Positions 47,139 through 59,739 of a stretch of 64,000 nt of DNA are shown in pieces. The DNA is from Paramecium octaurelia (Eukaryota; Ciliophora; Oligohymenophorea; Peniculida; Parameciidae): the NCBI GenBank assembly GCA_905182995.1, contig CAJJDP010000111.1:329949-393948 (forward strand), written 5' to 3'. A model generated the notes under the pieces. That model did no database searches. It saw only the letters and a list, made by a program, of their open reading frames with translations, and was not told the DNA's origin. The translations under genes were made by a program, and so were the position numbers. How positions within the stretch are numbered: the stretch's first letter is position 1; each line of letters starts with the position of its first letter.

Positions 47139-48280
47139 TTTTATTATTTATATTAATTATTTCTAATATATTTATTTTATAATGATTCAAATCAGTTATC
47201 TTAGAGACGAATCATAATCTAAGATGATGCTTAAAAAAGATTTTAATAAAAATTATACATTAATTTTGGAAGTTCATTTCAAAGCTAATGCATTTTCATG
47301 CTCAGTTGTCTCAAAGCAAAATCCAGTAATGATATTACCCCTTTGCTAAGTTGGAGATGCTCTCTTTTCACCATATTTAACAAGTTCTTATTTTCAGGTA
47401 CAAAATTTGATGATTCTAAACATAAAGCTTTTATTTATAATGAATGTTCAATTTATTTAATAAAACTATATGTTTTGCTCATTCAAAATCATAATAGAAA
47501 GTTTTAGGCTGTGTTAAGAAGACGAAAGAATGTATACTCTCACTTGAATTCCATAACTAATTCAAGTGAAACAAATTCATAAATAAATAATTAAATACTA
47601 CTATCTAGACTAGAAAATGTTATTTTTTTAGTGTTTGCATTGTTGGTTCAACAAATTTTACTTTTTTAATTGATCTAATTTTCCTACATATTTATTCCTA
47701 TCTATATACCAAATAATCGAAACTATCTACAATAATTGTAAATGAAATTTTTATTTATTGTTTATTAATCTATGTTGGATTTATTATATAATTAGGCTAG
47801 ATTTATTTATAGTAAAATTTAATAAATATTAAAATGCTTAATAAATAGACATGTTTTTCTTTATATTTATATATTTATTTTCAATATTTTCGAATCAAAA
47901 AGAAAGAAAATATATTTTAAATTTTATTGGTCATAAAAGGTGATTACAAGAATAATGAAAATTTATGAAATAATTTCTATTTGTCATTTTTTTGTAAAAG
48001 ACTATTTTACTTTTTCAATAAATGATGATTATTTGAATCGTCACTATCAAATTGATTAATTTATATAGGAGGAGTTAAATGACAAAAGAAATCAAAATTT
48101 TGCAATTTCCAAAAGAAAATAAATTAATTGTAAGTATTGTAAAAGTTAGTAATATGATTTGGTGTACTGAGAACTATTAAATAATAATTATAAATTAGAG
48201 TCCAATTATAATGAATAAATGGCAAATTTAATAAGTTACAAATAAATCAAGGGGTATTTAATATAATAAGTTCACCAATT
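47038..48280. repeat. Direct repeat copy C1 (1,243 bp), lacks the 26-bp insert
   Basis: Matches 48282-49550 apart from a 26-bp insertion in the second copy. The two are separated by a single n at 48281. Includes the first 101 bases of the minus-strand TPR gene and its upstream region. Confidence 0.9.
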
Positions 48281-48281
48281 N

Positions 48282-49550
48282 AATCTGAAATCTTGACAAA
48301 ATTAATTGTAACAAATCGTTTCTATCTCATCCTTATGATCATATTGTTAACATTTTAACTTTAAATTTCCTTACTATCCCATTTTTATTATTTATATTAA
48401 TTATTTCTAATATATTTATTTTATAATGATTCAAATCAGTTATCTTAGAGACGAATCATAATCTAAGATGATGCTTAAAAAAGATTTTAATAAAAATTAT
48501 ACATTAATTTTGGAAGTTCATTTCAAAGCTAATGCATTTTCATGCTCAGTTGTCTCAAAGCAAAATCCAGTAATGATATTACCCCTTTGCTAAGTTGGAG
48601 ATGCTCTCTTTTCACCATATTTAACAAGTTCTTATTTTCAGGTACAAAATTTGATGATTCTAAACATAAAGCTTTTATTTATAATGAATGTTCAATTTAT
48701 TTATAACAGAAAATAGGATTTCAATCATAATAAAACTATATGTTTTGCTCATTCAAAATCATAATAGAAAGTTTTAGGCTGTGTTAAGAAGACGAAAGAA
48801 TGTATACTCTCACTTGAATTCCATAACTAATTCAAGTGAAACAAATTCATAAATAAATAATTAAATACTACTATCTAGACTAGAAAATGTTATTTTTTTA
48901 GTGTTTGCATTGTTGGTTCAACAAATTTTACTTTTTTAATTGATCTAATTTTCCTACATATTTATTCCTATCTATATACCAAATAATCGAAACTATCTAC
49001 AATAATTGTAAATGAAATTTTTATTTATTGTTTATTAATCTATGTTGGATTTATTATATAATTAGGCTAGATTTATTTATAGTAAAATTTAATAAATATT
49101 AAAATGCTTAATAAATAGACATGTTTTTCTTTATATTTATATATTTATTTTCAATATTTTCGAATCAAAAAGAAAGAAAATATATTTTAAATTTTATTGG
49201 TCATAAAAGGTGATTACAAGAATAATGAAAATTTATGAAATAATTTCTATTTGTCATTTTTTTGTAAAAGACTATTTTACTTTTTCAATAAATGATGATT
49301 ATTTGAATCGTCACTATCAAATTGATTAATTTATATAGGAGGAGTTAAATGACAAAAGAAATCAAAATTTTGCAATTTCCAAAAGAAAATAAATTAATTG
49401 TAAGTATTGTAAAAGTTAGTAATATGATTTGGTGTACTGAGAACTATTAAATAATAATTATAAATTAGAGTCCAATTATAATGAATAAATGGCAAATTTA
49501 ATAAGTTACAAATAAATCAAGGGGTATTTAATATAATAAGTTCACCAATT
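48282..49550. repeat. Direct repeat copy C2 (1,269 bp), carries the 26-bp insert
   Basis: Second copy of 47038-48280, offset 1,244 before and 1,270 after the insert at 48704-48729. The truncated TPR gene start here (ATG at 48382, minus) is the same locus as 47138. Unique sequence resumes at 49551. Confidence 0.9.
48704..48729. mobile_element. 26-bp IES-like TA-bounded insertion
   Basis: Absent from the other copy of the same sequence (junction at 47459-47460). The insertion sits between two TA dinucleotides (48702-48703 and 48728-48729), and its removal leaves one TA, exactly as in Paramecium IES excision. The left end reads TATAACAG, close to the IES end consensus TAYAGYNR (one mismatch at the G); the right end, read inwards, is TATGATTG, a weaker match. 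The 26-28 bp class is the shortest and a very abundant IES size class in Paramecium. It lies in non-coding or small-ORF sequence. Confidence 0.75.
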
Positions 49551-50290
49551 GTCAATTAATTTTTACAAAGCCATAACCAAAATTGATATAAAGAATCTTA
49601 AGAATAATTAAACATTTTTAATTTCTATTGTTTCAATATCTGATATAGTGCTCTATTTCAAAGAAATTAATTTATATAATCAAGATACTTAGAAGTCTAA
49701 GAGAAAATTTTTAAATTTGCAAAAAAACGAATTACATAATAAAGAAAAGATTCACAAAAATATTAAATAAATCGTATACTGCATTTGGGTTGTAATTTAA
49801 TTTCTATCTAAAATGGAGTAATGTTTGATTTACTATAAAATAGATAGAATTTCCCTTTATGTAAGTATAAAAACACTAACGTATAGGCAGGTGAACTATA
49901 AATTGGCATAACCTAATTGCATTATAATTTTTCATTCGTGTAGAATATTTTACATATGGCATATTTGGGAAATGTAAGAATAATAATTTTGTTCAATTTA
50001 AAGAAGAATAGGTCCTCTCAATTAATTATGAGCTTTCAGGAAGTTACAAAATACAACGCCTGTCTCTATTTCCTATATTTTAAAAAATAATTTTTGAGAT
50101 AACAGTATGGCTTATTTCAGGAAATTGTAACTTATTTTTTCCTACAAAATATTAAGAAAGAATATCTTAAAAAGAAAAAATGGTGTTATGAAAATTTCAG
50201 ACTCAATGCATTTCATTTTGAGGCTATATATTTTGTATTCGCACTAACCATATATGATTAATTTATACGACCTAGCACTGTATTTTTATA
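49224..50290 (+). pseudogene. Decayed gene with signal-peptide-like start
   Basis: ATG 49224 (also present at 47964 in the duplicate contig end) starts MKIYEIISICHFFVKDYFTF, followed by a frame with QIDQFIQEELNDKRNQNF that ends at TGA near 49439. Further tracts in other frames continue to about 50290 (for example KAITKIDIKNLKNNQTFLIS near 49565 and QEVTKYNACLYFLYFKKQF near 50035). The layout recalls the N-terminus of the large secreted protein at 7988, but I cannot show homology. Probably decayed. Confidence 0.4.
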
Positions 50291-50299
50291 CTAGTTTAG

Positions 50300-51640
50300 T
50301 GTTTTATATTATATCACATTTAGCTTAATTGAGACGAAAACAAATATATACACCAGTTTTCTTTTAATTAGATTTGATTTTGTTATCAAACAATGAACTA
50401 TTAAAAAAGAGAGCCTGATTATTGTTCTATATTAAAATAAATAAATAAAAACAAACACCTCATATCATAATCCATATGATTTGTTGAAAAAAAAAGTGAA
50501 TTCAAAATGTTCATCTCTGTAATCTCTTAATAGCTAGGCATAAGATTATTCTATTAATACTTCATTTTTAAAGTTAAAAACTTGATTATTGAGAAGCAAG
50601 CAAGTTTTTATAGACTTTTCATGGAAAGCAAACCAAAAATTAACTCTAATTATACTTTCATAAAAAGCATCCTACAGATTATGGGAATTAATGAAATATT
50701 AATATTGTTTTCTCTCCAATTTTGCAATTATATTGTTTGAGCTCACTAAGTGATTTACAATACTCATATTTGAACCCAAATTTTACTGGTTTAATCAGAT
50801 AAAGCACTTAAGCTGATGTAAATTAACAAAAGAAAGAAAACGACATTGTGTTCAATTTGAAGATAAAAATATTGATCTATTAGCTTAAAATTTCTACAAT
50901 CGTTCTTACTATAACAACAACTATTATCCTATTTCAAATATATATATCAATCTGATCAAATTAGATGATTTAATTAAGGCATGCTTCATCAATTTTAACA
51001 ATGTTTACAATTGGTTGCTGAGGGATTGATAAATTATTTTTATATAATATTTCATTTGGAATATCCTCTCCTAAAAACCGCAATTAACGCAGAATTTACA
51101 TAGTTCAAAACCACCAGAAACATAACTGCACAACTTTGGTACATTCTCCATCGCTCTGAGACCATATTATTAATAGCTCTCCAATCCACTCTCAGCATAT
51201 CTAATATCATAAATCTTAGGAGAGTGATTAATTATTGCATACACTTCATAACCGTTTCCATATGTGAACTCTACATATAGATCATTAGTAAAGAGTGAAC
51301 TTTACTACACAATAAAGACCTTCTGCAAGTTCGAAAGTACAGAGGCTTAGACCACCTTAATAAGTTACTAACAACGTGGAAGGGAATTGAAGAAATAATG
51401 TTACAGAGACCCTTCAAGTCTTTACACACTATGATTTATTAATCCATGTAGAACCACCATTATTAAACTATCTTCAGTTCTGACTTCTAATAAATATTCC
51501 CTAAACAAAAGTTAGGAAATTTTCAAAAATTCTTTCAATTAATTGTCTCTTCATTTTACTATGCTACTTAGAACATTTCTCCTTCATCCAAGGAAAATTC
51601 CGCTTTATATGTATTAATATTGTAGTTTATGAAGAAGTCA
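50300..51640. other. No resolved gene
   Basis: The minus strand has protein-like pieces in changing frames (about 51300-51480 and 51050-51250), but no assembled gene. The plus strand is poor. Confidence 0.3.
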
Positions 51641-51644
51641 TATC

Positions 51645-52060
51645 TTACCTATTGAATTTAATTAAAATATTTTTAGGATCTTTAAAAACTCTATTTGCAG
51701 AATTAGATATCCTAATTCTCCAATATTGGACATCATAGGGTTAATAGAAATTTTGTTATTTTTGACATAATCTTACAGAAATGAAAAATCTTCTATCTAC
51801 TATAATTTCCATATCGAGTTCATTTACTTTGTTTTGTTTTGAAGTTTTTCTTAGTTAGAAATCTCAAATATTTGTATCTAATTTTCTTTAGCTAAAATAA
51901 TCTATTTCGGCTCCTAAATCTTCTTTTCATCTTTCTCAAACTGAAAGTCATTCAACATTCCTGCCAGTTAATTGTTTTAATTAATTTTATTAATCTCTTC
52001 TAGTAACTTAACAATCTCTTGTCTAGTCTTATTTTAATTTTGGAAAATATGCTTTTTACT
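51645..52060 (-). pseudogene. Coiled-coil-like coding fragment
   Basis: One minus-strand frame of about 130 codons without TGA, ending at TGA near 51645. It is rich in Glu, Lys, Gln, Ile and Leu with heptad-like spacing (EIVKLLEEINKINQNNQLAG, DFQFEKDEKKIQEPKQIILA). Upstream sequence to about 52500 is also coding-like but in other frames, and the gap begins at 52688. Possibly part of a long coiled-coil protein whose start lies in or beyond the gap. Confidence 0.4.
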
Positions 52061-52687
52061 CGCATCTTATGTATTGGTTATAATAGGGAAGTTGAGTATG
52101 TTCTTTATTTTCCATCAAGACATCTTTCAGTGTATGATAAATTTTTTTTTATGATTTATCAAGACAATTTACCTTGCTCACGAGTTAGGAGTCCATTCCA
52201 ATCTCGTAGGTCTCTTTAAGTTGATCTATAAGTTCCCTCTAGATGTTCACTAGAATCAAGTTATTGTTCCATCTTAGAAAGTGGACACATCTTTTATTAT
52301 TTCAGAATTACATTGGTGTAAAAAGAATTGGAGTCTGACTATAAAAAATTCCATTCTCATGTATATTACTAACCTTCCTGCTTTCTCTAGTTTTATAACA
52401 CGTTCTTCCTCTATTCTTTCATAAGAGATATTCTATAAGTTTATTTCTTAATTATCTAGAATTCTCCTGATTAAGTCTGATTTAACAGTTGTTTTTGACA
52501 GAGTATTTTTTTTTTCTATTATTAATTCAATAAAAAAAATTTTTTTAAAAAGAAGATTTATCTTCTAAATTTAAGAGTTTTCTATAAACATTTCTTTAAA
52601 TACCCCTGTTCTACTAGCTAGGTATTATATCTGTTTTACAATATTTTTTTATTCCTTAAAGTTGAGATTATGTGGTATATATAAGGG

Positions 52688-53208
52688 NNNNNNNNNNNNN
52701 NNNNNNNNNNNNNNNNNNNNNNNNNNNNNNNNNNNNNNNNNNNNNNNNNNNNNNNNNNNNNNNNNNNNNNNNNNNNNNNNNNNNNNNNNNNNNNNNNNNN
52801 NNNNNNNNNNNNNNNNNNNNNNNNNNNNNNNNNNNNNNNNNNNNNNNNNNNNNNNNNNNNNNNNNNNNNNNNNNNNNNNNNNNNNNNNNNNNNNNNNNNN
52901 NNNNNNNNNNNNNNNNNNNNNNNNNNNNNNNNNNNNNNNNNNNNNNNNNNNNNNNNNNNNNNNNNNNNNNNNNNNNNNNNNNNNNNNNNNNNNNNNNNNN
53001 NNNNNNNNNNNNNNNNNNNNNNNNNNNNNNNNNNNNNNNNNNNNNNNNNNNNNNNNNNNNNNNNNNNNNNNNNNNNNNNNNNNNNNNNNNNNNNNNNNNN
53101 NNNNNNNNNNNNNNNNNNNNNNNNNNNNNNNNNNNNNNNNNNNNNNNNNNNNNNNNNNNNNNNNNNNNNNNNNNNNNNNNNNNNNNNNNNNNNNNNNNNN
53201 NNNNNNNN
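52688..53208. other. Assembly gap (521 n)
   Basis: A run of 521 undetermined bases. Reading frames running through it are artefacts. Confidence 0.99.
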
Positions 53209-53404
53209 AACAAAAAAGGGGTTGTGATAAAGATATCCTTTAGGCTTCTTTAGGTACCTCTTATTATTCTTTATCTCTATATTATTCCCTTCATCTTTGT
53301 CTGTGTTGCTTTAGTGTCTGACTTTGGTTTCAATTTAGCGCTTTTCTAAAAGTCTCAAATTATCTTTTCATTTATTCGTATATTTAATAAATCCTTTTTA
53401 ATTT

Positions 53405-53668
53405 TTGTCATTTTCTGAGACTGTATTTTGTTCCCTAGAATCAAATGAAGACTATAGATACTCAGGTTGTCAGGTAATTAAACCAATATTAGAAAAATAC
53501 CTTTTAAAGGAACTAATCGATCTCTTTAACTCTCCTTCCTACTCCACATTTCAACGCTTAAGGAGCTTTAAATTTTTACAAATTGTCAAGGGCATAGTAG
53601 AAGATGTCAAAAAGGCATTAAAAAGTTGGCCAGCCATAGACTGGATACTAAAATAATTAGTCTGTTGA
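53405..53668 (+). CDS. Partial gene 3' end, unknown
   Basis: An 87-codon stretch open upstream and ending at TGA 53666-53668. It predicts a helical, Leu/Lys-rich tail (IKPILEKYLLKELIDLFNS, VKGIVEDVKKALKSWPAIDW). No ATG is visible in this stretch, so the start is either upstream towards the gap or lost. No family recognised. Confidence 0.35.
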
Positions 53669-53930
53669 GAGGGCTAGTATTCTTAGTTTATTTTCTCCTG
53701 AATTATAAAATTAAAAGATAAAATAATTAATATTATTGAAATTTAACAACTTATCTAATTAATATAAATTAGTTTTTTATTGATTGAATTAATGAATCGA
53801 TAACTAGACAACATTAAATTCATTAAACTAATAATTTAGCAGTTTTCCTATATTTTCAACAAATCTTAATGTGAATTATAATTACATTTTATAGAATTTA
53901 ATTTGAAACTTAGTTAATTACAACTATATA

Positions 53931-56900
53931 TCATTTTTATATATATTAATCACGCTCATTTAACGAAAATCCTTGCACATTACATAATTTCAATTTAGAT
54001 CCTTACTCACTTCCTTCTTTTTGTTTTTTTAATAAATAAGTCTCATACTTTGTTTTGATTTATTACAATATATCTATAAATAAATTTGATGCCATAATAA
54101 CACAAAACAGACTTATATGGATCCAACCAATGAGAATAAAAGTTTCTTAACTGAATTCAAAGCTATAAAATAAAAAAGTCCCTGAAATAATCATAAATAC
54201 AAACTCTTTACAAATTAATTTAGTAAGTTCCAAAAAAGATTTTAATGGTTTGAATCTAATTAAGTATATCAAAAAAAACAACGATTGCATAGAGAGTAGG
54301 ATTGATTATGCTTCTGGATAGTTGATTAATTCTGTAATAATGAAAATATAGAATATGATTTTGTATATTTAAAAAGACTTAAATTAACCTGCCCAAAATT
54401 AAGTTTTAGATTCAGAGTAGAAATACTTCCATTTTCTTTAATTTTTTATGTTTATTGTAGTAATTGAAAGTAAAGGAAAGTTTGCTATTATAATGAACCC
54501 TAATCCTAAAATAGCATTCAAACTATTGAGAATTGCAAAAGGAGAATCAAACACATAACAGGGAAATTATAGCAATACACTAAACGTTAACTAATGCAGA
54601 ATAGCTTAATAAACTTGAAAAACTCCTAATGAAAAATATTCCATTTTTTATTTTTAAAACTTTTTCTGAATATATTTTTAAAATAGATGGATAAGTTTGA
54701 TAATTTTGGTATTATCTGGGTATTTTTAAAACCATTTGAAGATGAAATTTCTTAAAGTATTTGAAAGTAAAGCACAATAAAGTAAATAGGTTAAAATGGA
54801 GGCAAGGGCAGAAAAATAGCAACTTTTTGCATTGAACAAATATGGCTAATTTAAAATGATTTCATAGTCTGGTTATAATTTACTATTAACCTAATCTGAT
54901 TTACTTTTTCCATTTAAATCCTCCAATAATTAATCTATTTACAAATAATTTAAAATTGGTTTCAACGAGACCTTAGTATAAGTATTCAAAAAATCTCTTA
55001 AATGTGGTGGAAATTCTGACTACATAAACCTTAAATATGAGAATGATTATAATAAATCGAGTAAATTAAAAAACACAATTGTATTTCCTGTTACTAAAGC
55101 TAAACTTGACACACCAGCCATTGAGTACATCATTGCATCATTAAGTTAAACTACATTACTTAACTACTACTTAGTGGTTTCTGGAAGCACAAAGGGTTCA
55201 CCAAGATTAAATTTTTTTTCATTTTCTATTAAGCCTAATTAAAATTAGTTATAAATAATATTTTTCTGCATCACAACTTCTAACACAGGATTTTATACTG
55301 GTTCAATGAATTCAATTTAAATTTAATATTTAGGATTGCTTAATTAAATTGTAATATTTGAAATACAATTAATTGTTAATTTGTATTGAGTTTAAGGCTT
55401 AATAGTGAATGCTACAATATCTTCGAAATTCACAGCTTCTTCCAATTAGACTTATGAAGTAAAAGTCAACTCTAAAACTTGAAGTGAATTGGCATTATTA
55501 GTTAGAATATTCAAATTCATTTCAGGAGCTTTAATATATGTGCACAAACTTATAGAGTTCTCCTAATCTCTACATTAATATGAACTCTCTATTAAACAAA
55601 AAGAAGAACAGCCATCTCCTCCATATAAATTTCCATCATCGCATTCTTCATATTGGCCATCTCTTAATCCATTGCCACACTTATGAACGCAAGTATTATT
55701 AATAATTACATGATTATCACCGCATCTGAAATTCGTCATTTACTCAAGCTAGAGAATTGCAAATTCTATATATTAGTCATCATTATCATTGTTTTATTTG
55801 AAACAATTACCTGTTTTAATGTCTAATACATAAAAATGATGACATTTTTGGCATTGGTTTGATTAGCATTGAATACAGCCTTCTGGGCATTCAAATTAAC
55901 ACTAATAACAACCATCGTAAGGTGTGTCGTTGCCATCGTCACATTATTCATATTCTTCAATAACAACGCCATCTCCACATTAAGGAGTACAAATATTAAT
56001 TTAATTAAGTATCCAACCTGTATCAATACAACCATAACATATCCCTTAAATGCAATCATCACATTATAATTAACATGAAAATTTGCATTCGTGACATCCG
56101 TCATATGGGATCATATTTCCATCATCACATTCCTCAGCTAAAGACACTTTTTCATCACCACATAAAGATAGAATGCATTGATTACCGACTAAAACAAATC
56201 CAGGATTACAAACACAAATATTGTTTGGATCTAAGATTTGATCTACACTAATGCAGCTAATACAACCATTTTGATCACATTCTTTGCAAGACTCTGAACA
56301 TTTTGCACATGTTGTTAGAGTATCAGGATAATAGGAAGATTTACAAACACATTATGATAAGTAGTTTAACTCATGGTTAACATCCAAACATGTTAGACAT
56401 TAGAATGTAAAATTTTAGCAAGTCTTGCATGGTTATTAACAAGGAATGCAAAAATAGTTCATATAATCTATCCATCCTGGTTCGCATTCACAAGTTTCAG
56501 GTTATTAATATAATGAATCTAAGCATGCGGTACATTAGTTTATTGTATCTACACAATTAAAACATGGTAATTAACATTAGATGCATGTATTACCATTTAT
56601 ATCTAAAATCCAACCCGAGTTACAAACACATTAATACAAACCATCGACTGTTTAATTAGGATCCACACAAGTTAAACAGCGATTCTAATTCTATTCACAA
56701 GTTGAACATGGTGATGAGCAAGGAAGACACGATGACCCAGAAAGATATTTGCCAAGGCCACATGATGTACAAGTAGTAGGAGTATTTTAACAATTCTAGC
56801 AAGAAGCATCACAAATTAAGCAAAAAGATTCAACAAGAAAATAGTGATCCACACAAGTTTAACATACATAATTAGATGTACAAGTAGCACATTAAGTAGG

Positions 56901-57249
56901 GCAGTTCGAACAAGATATGCCAGATTAGTAAAATCCGGGATAACAGACTGAGCAGGATAATTTTTAATACAAAGGAAAGCATGTGGAACAAGAGATTTGA
57001 GTACAAACCTAACACCCTTTTTAGCATGGCTTACATGTTTAGATTAGAGGATAAACATAAAAGGCTGGCTAACATGTGTTACAAGCATAATTATTGGAAC
57101 AACTCAAGCAATTAGGTATGCAATTCACACATGAACCATTATTATTAAATTATCCTGGATCGCAACTCCAAGATACTAAAATACAATAAGCTTTCCTTAC
57201 ATATACAATAAGTTAAAATAAGGCAGATTCTTAACAGGTAGTTAGACAT
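53931..57249 (-). CDS. Cysteine-rich (furin-like / CDDGN repeat) multi-pass membrane protein
   Basis: ATG 57249 to TGA 53933-53931 with one 25-nt intron (57176-57200); exactly 1,098 codons including stop (1,097 residues) with no internal TGA. Residues 1-20 are a signal peptide (MSNYLLRICLILTYCILSWS). Residues about 21-345 are tandem CxxC...CxxC...C modules of the furin-like/growth-factor-receptor type (CSTCEQNQNRCLTCVDPN is one). Three modules of the CGDG...EECDDGN...DGC...C type (DUF4215-like) follow near residues 355, 420 and 510. A less cysteine-rich extracellular part then leads to several hydrophobic helices from about residue 795 (for example ALLSNTLRNFIF, ILGLGFIIIANFPLL, EFVFMIISGTFLFY), ending in a Lys-rich cytoplasmic tail. 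By family knowledge this is a ciliate surface or vesicle membrane protein; the ligand is unknown. Confidence 0.92.
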
Positions 57250-57259
57250 GAAAACAAAA

Positions 57260-59700
57260 ATAATTGATTAAGAAATTATGAGACAAACAAGGTTTGATAT
57301 AAATTAATACTAACTCGTAGATTTCTATATTTAGAAATTTCAATAATATATATAATTAAATTATTTTTATAATTAAAGTGCTATATATAGAATTTGCAGC
57401 AAAATTGACAAATAGCTTTCTTATAAATAATCTTGATTTTTTGAAATATAAATAACTCTAAATATCTTATTAAATAAAAATTAAAAAAAATTATTTATAC
57501 CAGTAACCTGGTTCTACCTTTTACAAGTTCATAATACTAATTATTTCATCATCAAATATTTAATAAATTATTTTTTTTATAAAGAATTTAATTAATACAC
57601 TGTTAATTTTAATTATATAACTCTACTAATTATTATTGAGATAAATATTTAAATAGGCTCAAATTAAATGAAAATCTGTATTTTAATCAATAAATAGAAC
57701 CTAAGTTCCAATCATTAATCTTAGATGTATTCTAAGTAAGTTATTGTAGCAGAAATATATTTTAGAGGTAGGACAGATTTATAATAAAAAATTCATTTGC
57801 AATGTAGATATTTTGTACAAATAGATTGTTACTTAATGAAATTAGGTTTATTGTGTTAAAAAATTTGTAAATGTTATATTCATATATTTCAATTACAATT
57901 ATAAATAGAAAAATGAAGATTCATTTTGCTATTGCACTAGTATCTAAAAGATGAAAACTTATCATTCATTTTGATATTTACAAATAATTAGAATAAATCC
58001 AATTATTTTAAAAGGTATTAATTATAAAGATTTGATTTGCACTTTATGACTAATTTTTTAGGAAAATATCTAAGTTCCAAGAACTAATCAAAAACTATTC
58101 TACGAATTTACTTAACTGACAAGTTAAATAAATTGTATTACAAAAATTACAAATATTAATAATAGGCTCATTGTAAAAGCAATCTTAATTTTTTGTTTGA
58201 TAGCCAAAAGTTAGCTTTGTGCATATGGATTCTTCGTTTATTAATTAGTTAACTTGAACTTGCTTCAAAATTTTAAAGGGTAACCTAAGGCTCAGAGTAT
58301 TTATCATCAAACTGGAATTCATTTTAAGTAAACTATATTAAAAATAATCCATATTTCTATAAATTTACTCAAAAAATTTATGGATAGCCAGATTTACCAA
58401 TAAGGTTTGATGTTAGAAGATAAAGGAGATAATTTTAGTTCTATAATTAAGGATTTTACATAATTGCTAAGTCAATTTAATAAACGAAAATATCATTTTC
58501 CTTGTCGATTTCCATTTTTTAATGTAAATCCAATTAATTGCAATTCCGTAATTTTGAAGTATAAATTGATATATTATGATATACCTAACCTTATTTATTG
58601 CTTCACTTATTGTATGACTTTTATAGATAAAGTTTAATTCTAATTCTAATTCTTTTTATTAAATTTTAATGATTTCTGTATTCAAATAAAATAAATAATA
58701 AGTCAAATTTAAATTTATAAGCTTCCAAAAAGCCCTAATTGAGTGCAGACTAGACAAATCCAACATCTTATTATAGTATGAAATTGGAAATGTTTCAAAT
58801 TTATCTCCTTTAGTTAATAGGTAGTTTTGAATATATAACTATCAAATCACCTCCAATTTTATATATTCTTATTTCACCTTTAAAAAGTAAGAAATGCAAA
58901 ATTTTCTATTTAAAGACTGCTTCATTTTTCATAATTATGAGTCAACTTATTTTTGTAAAGAAATAATATAAATTCGGATTAATACCATTGATTTCATTTT
59001 AATATGGATTATGTTTAATTCAAAACTATATAATTATCATTGTTACCAATAAATTTAAGATATTTCGTTATTGTCATTTACCAATAGTCTTAACAATCAT
59101 AATGCAAAGTGTTAATGCCTTCAGATTATTTCACAACAGAACTGAATAAATGGTACCAACTGTCATATAATGTCCAAAAAATAGCACCAATTGGTTGAAA
59201 TTAAGTGAAGGTATTAAAACCAAGCTCCCTATCTGTATATTGTCTCAACTTGATGTTTTTCTTCTGCGATTAACACTTTGTGATAAACAATGTGTTAATT
59301 GTTATATGATTTAAATATTTGATAATTTTAACCTGAATTTCATCAAAATAGAATAGGATTTGAAATAATATTGCAAAATTTATATAAAGATTTGCTTGAA
59401 ACTTTAAATTTGATTTAAAGGAAAATGATATAAAATAATCAACTTGCTGTATTTTTACTTTCAATATGCATCAGATGTATAGTTGGTATCTAAAAATCTA
59501 TGAATATTTAATTTGATGGAATGCAATCAATATAAACATCTTAAGATGATTAACCTAATTTCTTCTTAAATTTGTGATTTGAATTCATCATTAAATTTTT
59601 ATGTTTAACTCCATTAGAATCGCTTTATTCAGTCTCTCCCGCTAACCACTAAATTACTTTTATAACAATTTTAGAACTATTTCAATTTTGTGTTTTAACA
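57260..59700. other. AT-rich intergenic sequence, mostly unresolved
   Basis: Upstream side of the cysteine-rich membrane protein. The first part presumably holds its promoter, but no motif can be assigned. Apart from the small frame at 58380, no coding tract is defensible. Confidence 0.35.
58380..58742 (+). CDS. 120-codon ORF, unknown
   Basis: ATG 58380 (MDSQIYQQGLMLEDKGDNFS) runs in one frame to TGA 58740-58742. The start is hydrophilic and resembles the head of TPR-like proteins, the rest is Ile/Phe-rich. No neighbour or repeat supports it, and a frame of this length can occur by chance with a single stop codon. Confidence 0.25.
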
Positions 59701-59739
59701 TTATAGATAGATTGGAATTAAAACAATCTGATTTATTTA

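Larger units (their letters stand above)
42305..47172. repeat. Large inverted duplication carrying two TPR genes
   Basis: The segment starting about 42305 on the plus strand is matched on the minus strand from about 47172 leftwards. Similarity begins about 35 bp upstream of both start codons, runs through the whole genes and fades near 43800 and 45350. The central spacer (about 43900-45330) is not inverted-repeated and holds a decayed ORF. The arms differ in TPR unit number, so the palindrome is imperfect. Confidence 0.85.

Noticed and set aside
49337..49353. AGGAGG five bases before an ATG, like a bacterial ribosome binding site and start
   Set aside because: The window is eukaryotic (ciliate code, tiny introns), and this ATG lies inside the frame of a decayed gene that starts at 49224.
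52662..53253. Three long open frames on both strands across 52662-53253
   Set aside because: They consist almost entirely of undetermined bases in the assembly gap.
55823..56104. Overlapping ORFs on both strands inside 55823-56104
   Set aside because: They are shadows of the cysteine-rich membrane protein in other frames; the Cys-rich frame is the only one continuous from signal peptide to stop.
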